DNA from: Geothrix sp. 21YS21S-2
Lineage (GTDB): Bacteria > Acidobacteriota > Holophagae > Holophagales > Holophagaceae
Direction of reading: 5' to 3'
NCBI RefSeq assembly: GCF_030846775.1
Contig: NZ_CP132910.1
Span: forward strand, 4,033,001-4,097,000
DNA length: 64,000 bases
This document shows positions 1 to 5,554 of the stretch, piece after piece (within the stretch, counting starts at the first letter, position 1; the number at the start of each line of letters is the position of its first letter). A program made the translations under genes and the position numbers. The notes under the pieces are model-generated. The model ran no database searches. It saw nothing but the letters and a program-made list of their open reading frames with translations, and was not told where the DNA came from.

Positions 1-2
1 AC

Positions 3-401
3 CTGGGCATCGACACTCACCTCATCGACCCCGGCAAGCCCTGGCAGAACGGCTACGCCGAGAGCTTCAACGCCAGGTTCCGGGACGAATGCCTTAACCA
101 GGAAACCTTCCACGGCGTGCGGGAGGCCGCCGTCATCATCAAGGCCTTCAGCAAGCGATACAACGAGTGCCACCCGCATTCCAGCCTCGGATTCTATACG
201 CCCAGGGAGTTTGCCCGGCTTTCCAAGTCGGGGGCTCTGCCCCCGGACCCCCGGGATTTACCGCCTTGGGGCCTACCCGCGGTCAGCAAGAGGACCGCAC
301 GCGGCCCCCTTGCTCCTGCAGTGCAGGCCCCTGGGATGGCGCTCGAGTCGGATCCCTCCGGCGCTCTATCCTCCACCCAGGCAGCGGAGAAGGTATCATG
401 A
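3..401 (+). CDS. IS3-family transposase (OrfB), C-terminal part
   Basis: This is the 3' end of a DDE integrase-core transposase; the 5' part lies outside the window. The frame is open from the first base and reads a typical IS3 end: WQNGYAESFNARFRDECLN carries the catalytic Glu of the DDE triad, followed by a YNECHPHSSLGFYTPREF motif. The protein normally ends soon after that motif, but here the frame runs about 60 further residues that are Pro/Ala-rich and do not look conserved, so the native stop may be lost. The gene sits at the far end of the integron cassette array and may have truncated the last cassette. The family is confident; activity is not. Confidence 0.85.
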   Translation: MGIDTHLIDPGKPWQNGYAESFNARFRDECLNQETFHGVREAAVIIKAFSKRYNECHPHSSLGFYTPREFARLSKSGALPPDPRDLPPWGLPAVSKRTARGPLAPAVQAPGMALESDPSGALSSTQAAEKVS

Positions 402-407
402 ACCCGA

Positions 408-434
408 CCAAGCCTGCGGCTTGGCGGTCTTTTT
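408..434 (+). terminator. Rho-independent terminator after the transposase
   Basis: A perfect 7-bp stem CCAAGCC / GGCTTGG with a three-base loop (TGC) starts a few bases after the transposase stop and is followed by a T-rich run (TCTTTTT). It would end transcription leaving the insertion sequence toward the integron array. Confidence 0.7.
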
Positions 435-587
435 GCCCCCAATTTAACCGAGGACTAACCTTCCACTTGGTTCTCAATTTGGGGAAAGGCCAACAGGGCG
501 GCTTTGGTGACCAGTTGCGGCAATGGCAATGCAGCATGCACCAAGGTGCCACCGCTTGGAATTCTTGCAACTACGGCGCCTCGATGG
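435..587 (-). other. Probable truncated distal cassette, no recognisable gene
   Basis: Read on the minus strand, this stretch follows the GTTAGGC core of the last attC (588-594), so it should be the start of the distal cassette. No convincing ORF with a start near the core was found and no closing attC follows before the IS3 transposase. It is best read as a cassette cut by the insertion sequence, or as the ancestral end of the array. Confidence 0.4.
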
Positions 588-712
588 GCCTAACGCCGAA
601 GTTGAGTCGGCCCCAACCTGGCGGCACGAACGGGGGAGAAGGGAGGTTGGAAAGATGTGACCTCAAAGGGAGAAGGTCAGGTTGGGGTCCGACCTCGAAC
701 GCTGGGTTAGGT
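588..712 (-). repeat. attC site 1 (distal)
   Basis: On the minus strand it runs from the ACCTAAC box (706-712) to the GTTAGGC core (588-594). The two arms are inverted repeats of each other: CGGCCCCAACCTG on one side and CAGGTTGGGGTCCG on the other, with the extra unpaired base expected of attC hairpins. It ends the cassette that carries the 748-1275 gene. Confidence 0.85.
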
Positions 713-747
713 CCGGCGCGTGTGTTACTGCCGATCTCGGTGCTGCC

Positions 748-1275
748 CTAACGAGTGGCGCTACCCGGCCGCGCCTTCGCTGAGACGAAGGACGAAGCCG
801 AGCCTGTGAGATTAGAGAGAGCGGAAGATAATGCTGGCGGGGTCCGATTTGGCCATTGGGTTGGACCGCAGGATCCTCGCGAATGAGGTAAAGGAGATTT
901 TGGTAGAATAGCCACTACTAGCCAAACGATGACAATTGGAACTGCGTAAAGAAGCCGCTGGAGAGTTACGAAAGCAAAAATTCCGACAACAATAATAGGG
1001 CCCTTCCAAATGATGGAGCATCCGGAAGTGTTCCGGAGCCTGGAGTAGTAGTATTCAGCCTTCGAGTTCTCTTTAGGGATCTTAGAGATCCTTTCCGCAA
1101 TCAAATAGCGGCCTAAGGTCCAAACGTAGCTTGTTACAAATGCAATTATTGGGACAAGGTACCAATCCTTAATGGATTCATTGCTTGTGATCAGGGTAGA
1201 AAGCAGGGTGTAACCCAGCGCCCACAGCACCGATTTGAAGTGGATATCCGAATTGTCTGTTTCAGGATGGAGCAT
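748..1275 (-). CDS. Integron cassette protein, three-helix membrane protein of unknown function
   Basis: The gene gives a 175-residue protein with hydrophobic segments at about residues 15-31, 38-58 and 92-124. The frame stays open upstream through attC 2, but the chosen ATG at 1275 lies 10 bases after the GTTAGGC core, as is usual for cassette genes; the longer reading would translate a recombination site. There is no clear Shine-Dalgarno sequence. The last 50 residues are Ser/Pro/Arg-rich and unlike the rest, so an old frameshift near residue 125 is possible. The stop codon lies inside a second GTTAGGG core-like motif (745-751). Base composition is visibly AT-richer than the host genes. No family was recognised. 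Confidence 0.6.
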   Translation of the reverse strand: MLHPETDNSDIHFKSVLWALGYTLLSTLITSNESIKDWYLVPIIAFVTSYVWTLGRYLIAERISKIPKENSKAEYYYSRLRNTSGCSIIWKGPIIVVGIFAFVTLQRLLYAVPIVIVWLVVAILPKSPLPHSRGSCGPTQWPNRTPPALSSALSNLTGSASSFVSAKARPGSATR

Positions 1276-1284
1276 ATCGATGCG

Positions 1285-1411
1285 GCCTAACGCCGAAGTT
1301 GAGTCGGCCCCAACCTGGCGGCGCGAACGGGGGAGAAGGAGGATTGGAAAGACGATACCACCAAGGGGAGAAGTGCAGGTTGGGGTCCGACCTCGAACTG
1401 GGGGGATTAAG
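1285..1411 (-). repeat. attC site 2, outer arm damaged
   Basis: The GTTAGGC core (1285-1291) and inner arms match the other attC sites. The opposite end, which should read CGAACGCTGGGTTAGG, instead reads CGAACTGGGGGGATTAAG. The outer box is therefore degraded and the site may recombine poorly. Confidence 0.75.
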
Positions 1412-1509
1412 CGAGGATTGGCGTTCAGTTGAAGCGCTGGGAGGGGAAGATCGGGCTGCGGCTTGCCCGATAGCTCTGGGCTTTTCCTCACTGAGGCCGG
1501 GGAGAAGCA
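1412..1509 (-). other. ORF-less cassette, shortened copy
   Basis: This stretch repeats the middle of the two cassettes to its right (1601-1833 and 1960-2192). It keeps blocks such as GGCGTTCAGTTGAA and CGGGCTGCGGCTTGCC but has lost both flanks. No gene with a plausible start was found. It looks like the most decayed member of a tandem duplication. Confidence 0.6.
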
Positions 1510-1600
1510 CGCCTAGAAGTGCAGGTTGAGGGATTGGAAAGACGATACCACCAAGGGGAGAAGTGCAGGTTGGGGTCCGACCTCGAACGCTGGGTTAGGA
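1510..1600 (-). repeat. attC site 3, half deleted
   Basis: The right half matches the other sites through the box at 1594-1600. The left half has lost the GCCTAACGCCGAAGTTGAGT arm and joins directly to cassette sequence at about 1510. With no core on that side the site should be inactive. Confidence 0.7.
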
Positions 1601-1833
1601 CCGGCGCGTGAATATTACCTCGTTGGGACGGCGCGACGGGATTGGCGTTCAGTTGAAGCGCTGGGAGGGGAAGGGCGCTGATTGCCCATCGGGCTGCGGC
1701 TTGCCCTGGTGATGTAGCTCTGGGCTTTTCGCTCACTGAGGCCGGCGCAGAGAAGCACGCCTACCGTGACCTTCGAGGGAGCCGCAGCAGGGCGCGGCGC
1801 GATGCTGGGCCCTGGGGTTCTGCGCGCCCCATG
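1601..1833 (-). other. ORF-less cassette, second copy
   Basis: This cassette is about 230 bp and nearly identical in layout to 1960-2192, with scattered substitutions. Minus-strand frames starting at GTG (for example near 1736, reading MSEKPRATSP) run on into the attC and are not convincing as genes. Such cassettes may carry promoters or RNAs, or may simply be filler. Confidence 0.6.
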
Positions 1834-1959
1834 CCCTAACGCCGAAGTTGAGTCGGCCCCAACCTGGCGGCGCGAACGGGGGAGAAGGGGGATTGGAAAG
1901 ACGATACCACCAAGGGGAGAAGGACAGGTTGGGGTCCGACCTCGAACGCTGGGTTAGGA
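1834..1959 (-). repeat. attC site 4
   Basis: Full-length site. The GTTAGGG core is at 1834-1840 and the opposite TCCTAAC box at 1953-1959 on the minus strand. The arms match site 1. It closes the ORF-less cassette at 1960-2192. Confidence 0.85.
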
Positions 1960-2192
1960 CCGGCGCGCGAATATTACCTCGTTGGGACGGCGTGGTGGGA
2001 TGGGCGTTCAGTTGAAACGCCCGAGGGGGAAGGGCGCTGATTGCCCATCGGGCTGCGGCTTGCCCTGGTGATGTAGCTTTGGGCTTTTCGGCCACTGAGG
2101 CCGGCGCGGAGAAACCCGCCTACCGGAGCTTTCGGGGGAGCCGCAGTAGGACGCGGCGCGATGCTGGGCCCCGGGGTTCTTCGCGCCCCATG
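1960..2192 (-). other. ORF-less cassette, least decayed copy
   Basis: This cassette is about 230 bp between two intact attC sites, so it is probably the parent of the copies to its left. A possible minus-strand ATG at 2191 gives only about 23 codons, and a GTG frame at 2095 (MAEKPKATSP) runs through the attC. I see no supportable gene. Confidence 0.6.
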
Positions 2193-2318
2193 CCCTAACG
2201 CACAAGTTGAGTCGGCCCCAACCTGGCGGCGCGAACGAAGGAGAAGGAGGATTGGAAAGACGATACCACCAAGGGGAGAAGTGCAGGTTGGGGTCCGACC
2301 TCGAACGCTGGGTTAGGA
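2193..2318 (-). repeat. attC site 5
   Basis: Full-length site with the GTTAGGG core at 2193-2199 and the opposite box at 2312-2318. It differs from sites 1-4 at a few bases next to the core (CACAAG in place of CCGAAG), a variant shared with site 6. It closes the cassette that carries the 2417-2734 gene. Confidence 0.85.
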
Positions 2319-2416
2319 CCGGAGCGTGAATATTACCTCGTTGGGACGGCGCGGTGGGGCCTGGTTCAAGTGGTGCGAAAGGATGAGCAGGGCGAGTATT
2401 CGAGACCGAGGTTCTG

Positions 2417-2734
2417 CTATTGCCGGGTAAAGAGAATCTTATCATTTGTGGCGAACGGTGGCTGGACGACAGTCTCTTGCCAGTCCGCGGGGAATGCAAA
2501 TCGCGATGCCAAGGACTCGGTGAGATTGGCGAACCCAAGCCATTCTTCGCTGATTTGGAAGTAGCGCGGCTCGCTTCCGAATTCGATCTGCAGACAGACA
2601 AGATCGGTGGTGATCAGATCGCGTTTGTACGCTGTGATCGAGCGGATTGAGGCCCATTCAATGGACAAATCGCCCACCGCAAACCCCTCCGGGGCAATTC
2701 GAATTTCTGGAATGGGTTTCTTTCGGCAGAACAT
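2417..2734 (-). CDS. Integron cassette protein, small soluble protein of unknown function
   Basis: The gene gives 105 residues without a signal peptide or membrane helix. The central part reads IEWASIRSITAYKRDLITTD and CLQIEFGSEPRYFQI, then a Trp/Gly segment (EEWLGFANL) and PPFATNDKILF. This pattern suggests a single compact beta-rich domain like those of small immunity-type or PH-like proteins, which is an impression rather than a match. The ATG lies about 30 bases inside the cassette, after a weak GAAGG. The stop lies about 100 bases before attC 5. The complete reading frame between two attC sites makes it a real cassette gene. Confidence 0.7.
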   Translation of the reverse strand: MFCRKKPIPEIRIAPEGFAVGDLSIEWASIRSITAYKRDLITTDLVCLQIEFGSEPRYFQISEEWLGFANLTESLASRFAFPADWQETVVQPPFATNDKILFTRQ

Positions 2735-2762
2735 CGTAGCCTTCGTGATTGCTCCCTGGGAT

Positions 2763-2887
2763 CCCTAACGCACAAGTTGAGTCGGCCCCAACCTGGCGGC
2801 GCGAACGGAGGAGAAGGGAGATTGGAAAGATGTTACCTCAAAGGGAGAAGGTTAGGTTGGGGTCCGACCTCGAACGCTGGGTTAGGA
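2763..2887 (-). repeat. attC site 6
   Basis: Full-length site with the GTTAGGG core at 2763-2769 and the opposite box at 2881-2887. It ends the cassette that carries the 3120-3431 gene. Confidence 0.85.
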
Positions 2888-3119
2888 CCGGCGCGCCAAT
2901 CAAGCCGCACTGGGGCGGCGCCTTTGGATCGGGCCGGACGTTTGAGTTTCATTAAGAAAGATACGCTGCTCTCCTACCGTCAGTCGCTTGGACAAATGGG
3001 TGATGATGAAGGTTCAGTGGCGCTATATGGCGTAGTTAATTCTTGAACTCAGCGTTAGCACACAATTGTTTGTTTGAATTGATATCGATCTATAAGCTGG
3101 TGCAGAATCGTGGTCAACA
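2888..3119 (-). other. Non-coding 3' part of the second cassette
   Basis: Between the stop of the 3120-3431 gene and attC 6 lie about 230 bases with no convincing frame on either strand. A GTTAGCA motif near 3055 resembles a core but has no partner arm. Confidence 0.4.
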
Positions 3120-3431
3120 TCATTGTCGGAAAATGTAGAAAGGAACCCAAACAAGAACAAAAAGTACCATGAACCCAATGACCCTGATTGTTCTAAGCCA
3201 CAACGGGTCGGTGGCTTTATCGTGTTTGAAGAAGATGAGGAGCCCGGCGTAGACCACGATCATTAGGACAGCAACCGGAATCAACCCCCTTCCAAGGGAG
3301 TACAGCACCTCCTTTAGTGAGGCCTTTGGCCCGTTTCTCCATTCCTTTATGGCTGAGTAAAGAACTAATCCGCCCCATGCCAGGATTAAACAGTTGAGGA
3401 GATATCGAAGAATTTTAAGATGCCGCTGCAT
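3120..3431 (-). CDS. Integron cassette protein, small three-helix membrane protein
   Basis: The gene gives 103 residues with hydrophobic stretches at about 9-28, 50-68 and 82-101 and basic loops between them. The ATG lies about 6 bases after the GTTAGGC core of attC 7, so the start is nearly leaderless within the cassette and there is no Shine-Dalgarno sequence; this is common for cassette genes, which rely on upstream translation or the Pc transcript. Codon use is clearly AT-richer than the host genes. No family was recognised. A small stress-response or toxin-partner membrane protein is possible but unsupported. Confidence 0.7.
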   Translation of the reverse strand: MQRHLKILRYLLNCLILAWGGLVLYSAIKEWRNGPKASLKEVLYSLGRGLIPVAVLMIVVYAGLLIFFKHDKATDPLWLRTIRVIGFMVLFVLVWVPFYIFRQ

Positions 3432-3436
3432 GGGAT

Positions 3437-3561
3437 GCCTAACGCCGAAGTTGAGTCGGCCCCAACCTGGCGGCGCGAACGGAGGAGAAGGAGGATTGGA
3501 TAGATGCTACCTCAAAGGGAGAAGGTCAGGTTGGGGTCCGACCTCGAACGCTGGGTTAGGA
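3437..3561 (-). repeat. attC site 7 (proximal)
   Basis: Full-length site with the GTTAGGC core at 3437-3443 and the opposite box at 3555-3561. It is followed outward by the conserved tail ending TCGTTGGGACGGCGCGG that is also seen next to sites 3, 4 and 5. It ends the first cassette after attI. Confidence 0.85.
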
Positions 3562-3636
3562 CCGGCGCGTAAATATTTCCTCGTTGGGACGGCGCGGTGG
3601 TGTGAGCGATGTTGAGGTAAGGGGTCGAGTGCAAGG

Positions 3637-4233
3637 TTATGCAGGCGAGGGATCAACGGTGTGACTCGGTGCAACGGCGCGGTGTAGATTGTGGACCGCT
3701 AATATAGAAATGGGTAGGCAGATGGCAGTGGAGACTGCGAGGGCAACCATGAAATCCTGAGCGGAAAGGGCGGTTAAAGAATTCGGGAGAGACTCATAGG
3801 AAGGGGGATAAAAACCTTCGGCCTGAATTATTGGTTTGGAGAAATGGTTGAATAGGTATCGCTCGATAAAAACTAGGGTTAGATAAACCGTTGTGGCCAT
3901 GGTCGTAGCCCAGCCAGTTCCGAAAAGTATCGAAGGAAGAACCCATGCCCTTGTGAACCAATCATCCTTTTTGCTGAGCGCGATGAACGCTGCGAGTAGG
4001 CAAGGAACTTCAATGGCCAGGGCCAGGAACATTAACCGAAAGATATCAACCGGCTTTGTTAAAGCCTCTAAGCAATCACCAGAAGCTGAGATGAGGGTGA
4101 GTGTGATGTAGAGCGTGCCGAAAAGATAGATTGGCAAGGAGAAGGTGAAAATGGTCCTTCTCCTTAATCTCTGGTCGTACCAGGCTTTGGAGAAAATCGG
4201 AGAAGTAGAATCTTGGATTTGGGGGTCGAGCAT
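3637..4233 (-). CDS. First-cassette protein, four-helix membrane protein of unknown function
   Basis: The gene gives 198 residues with four hydrophobic segments, at about 28-50, 66-86, 98-123 and 160-181. The frame is open up to an ATG at 4326, but that reading would cross the attI-cassette junction (GTTAGGA at 4273-4279). The ATG at 4233 lies inside the cassette, with a weak AGG about 9 bases upstream, and is preferred. As first cassette it would be the one best expressed from the integron promoter. Codon use is AT-rich compared with the host. No family was recognised. Confidence 0.65.
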   Translation of the reverse strand: MLDPQIQDSTSPIFSKAWYDQRLRRRTIFTFSLPIYLFGTLYITLTLISASGDCLEALTKPVDIFRLMFLALAIEVPCLLAAFIALSKKDDWFTRAWVLPSILFGTGWATTMATTVYLTLVFIERYLFNHFSKPIIQAEGFYPPSYESLPNSLTALSAQDFMVALAVSTAICLPISILAVHNLHRAVAPSHTVDPSPA

Positions 4234-4272
4234 CGGGAGACCTAGCGCAATATCTATGCTGGTGTGGGTGAT

Positions 4273-4345
4273 TCCTAACGTGAATTGGGCCAACCCAGAA
4301 AAGGCGGCCCGGGTTGGGCTAACCATGATGGGAGTTGAGTAGGCG
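4273..4345 (-). other. Candidate attI integration site
   Basis: On the minus strand a GTTAGGA core (4273-4279) marks where the first cassette joins. Just outside it is an imperfect inverted repeat, GGCCAACCC / GGGTTGGGC (about 4289-4319), followed by CTAACC, plausible integrase-binding boxes. The sequence differs from the attC family, as expected for attI. The outer border is a guess. Confidence 0.6.
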
Positions 4346-4570
4346 CTGATATGCCTTGGATTCTACTCCGGGGTGGCGGCTTTGGCGTACCAATCACGGC
4401 CGGATCGGGATTATCTCCGGGCGGTCTTCCGGGGGGGTATGGGGCGCCCCGGGGAAGGTCGAAACGGGCGCGCCGGGGATGCGGGTAATGAAATCAAAGT
4501 TGCTATATATCTAATTCAATATAAAGACTTAAATATTCTGTTTCGGGGGTTCATCCCATAGAATCCCGGG
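4346..4570. promoter_or_regulatory. intI / cassette promoter region
   Basis: This gene-free gap between attI and intI holds a sharply AT-rich block (about 4494-4540) inside GC-rich DNA, where promoters for intI (plus) and the cassettes (Pc, minus) would be expected. On the minus strand TTAAGT and TATATA are 17 bases apart and could be a weak Pc. On the plus strand TTGCTA (4500-4505) and TATAAA (4520-4525) are only 14 apart. No LexA box of the CTG-N10-CAG type was seen. Confidence 0.4.
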
Positions 4571-5554
4571 ATGGATAATTCCCAGGCCCCAGGCAAGCCA
4601 CCCAAACTGCTGGACCGGATGCGGGCGGAGATCCGGGTGCGGCGCTACAGCGTGCGGACGGAGGAAACCTACGTCGCATGGGCGCGGAGGTTCATCCTCT
4701 TTCATGGGAAGCGGCACCCGGCGGAGATGGGGGCGGTGGAGGTGGAGGCGTTCCTTTCCTACCTCGCGAGCGGAAGGGGGGTGGCGGCGGCCACGCAGAA
4801 CCAGGCGAAGGCCTCCCTGCTGTTCCTCTACAAGCATGTTCTGGGCGTGGACCTGCCCTGGCTTGCGGGGGTGGTGCAGGCGAAGGTGCCGCGGCGGCTT
4901 CCCGTCGTGCTGACGCCGGGGGAGGTCAGGGTGCTCCTGGGGAACCTGGACGGGATCGCGGGGCTGGTGGGGCGCCTCCTGTACGGGACCGGGATGCGGC
5001 TGATGGAGGGGCTCCGGTTGCGGGTGAAGGATCTGGAGTTCGAGCGTGGGGAGATCGTCGTGCGGGAGGGGAAGGGGGGCAAGGATCGCGTAACCATGCT
5101 GCCGGAATCCCTCAAGGGAGCCCTCCGGCGGCAGCTGATGGTCGCGGAGGGGCTCCATGCCCTGGACCTGGAGGAGGGGATCGCTGGGGTCTGGCTTCCG
5201 GATGCGCTGGCGGAGAAATGCCCCATGGCGGGGAACTCCTGGGGGTGGCAGTGGGTGTTCCCTTCGCCGGTGCGCTCCCGGGATCCGCGGGGGGAGGCCC
5301 TCCGGCGGCACCACATCCACCCCGAGAGCGTCCAGAAGGCCTTCCGCATCGCGGGGCAGCGGGCGGGGATCGCCAAGCCGGTGACGCCCCATACGCTGCG
5401 GCATTCCTTCGCCACCCACCTGCTCCACGCGGGGCAGGACATCCGCACCATCCAGGAGCTCCTGGGGCACAAGGACGTGGAGACGACGATGATCTACACC
5501 CACGTCCTGAACCGCGGGGGGCGGGGCGTGACGAGTCCGCTGGACGGAATCTAG
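4571..5554 (+). CDS. intI: Integron integrase (tyrosine recombinase IntI)
   Basis: The enzyme recombines attI with attC to insert or shuffle cassettes. The protein has 327 residues: an N-terminal core-binding domain (about 12-100) and a catalytic domain. The active-site residues are Arg143 (GTGMRLMEG), Lys171 (GKGGKDR), His274 and Arg277 (HTLRH), His300 (LGHKD) and Tyr309. The stretch at about 210-246 (ALAEKCPMAGNSWGWQWVF) is the extra IntI-specific segment needed to bind folded attC hairpins, which separates it from XerC/D. An in-frame TAG ends just before the ATG at 4571, so the start is fixed. The Shine-Dalgarno is poor. The 3' end overlaps the gpmI stop by four bases in the convergent direction. 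Confidence 0.93.
   Translation: MDNSQAPGKPPKLLDRMRAEIRVRRYSVRTEETYVAWARRFILFHGKRHPAEMGAVEVEAFLSYLASGRGVAAATQNQAKASLLFLYKHVLGVDLPWLAGVVQAKVPRRLPVVLTPGEVRVLLGNLDGIAGLVGRLLYGTGMRLMEGLRLRVKDLEFERGEIVVREGKGGKDRVTMLPESLKGALRRQLMVAEGLHALDLEEGIAGVWLPDALAEKCPMAGNSWGWQWVFPSPVRSRDPRGEALRRHHIHPESVQKAFRIAGQRAGIAKPVTPHTLRHSFATHLLHAGQDIRTIQELLGHKDVETTMIYTHVLNRGGRGVTSPLDGI

Larger units (their letters stand above)
588..5554 (-). mobile_element. Sedentary chromosomal integron: cassette array, attI and intI
   Basis: The layout is that of a complete integron. An integron integrase gene reads outward on the plus strand. A candidate attI lies just before it, and cassettes read away from it on the minus strand, each ending in an attC. 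Seven attC copies are visible, six nearly full length and one halved. They share almost the same sequence, as expected for a chromosomal array rather than a clinical mobile integron. Read on the minus strand, each site starts with a CCTAAC box and ends with a GTTAGGC or GTTAGGG core, which fits the gene direction. No resistance gene was recognised. Confidence 0.88.

Noticed and set aside
1276-1491. Upstream extension of the 748-1275 gene to 1491
   Set aside because: It would translate most of attC 2, and its residues match frames through other attC copies, so it is a repeat artefact.
1488-2601. Minus-strand frames of 80-200 codons reading QAAARWAISALP-like and SRSDPNLHFSPWW-like peptides
   Set aside because: They run through attC sites, differ in start and extent between copies, and have no ribosome sites. 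They reflect repeated DNA rather than genes.
588-3561. Repeats considered as a CRISPR array
   Set aside because: Units are about 125 bp, internally inverted and separated by gene-sized spacers of very different lengths, which fits attC sites and not CRISPR.
4234-4326. N-terminal extension of the first cassette gene up to the ATG at 4326
   Set aside because: It crosses the GTTAGGA core where cassettes join attI; a start inside the cassette is more plausible.
4571-5554. Integrase considered as XerC/XerD or a phage integrase
   Set aside because: The IntI-specific insertion before the second catalytic half and the adjoining attC array identify an integron integrase.
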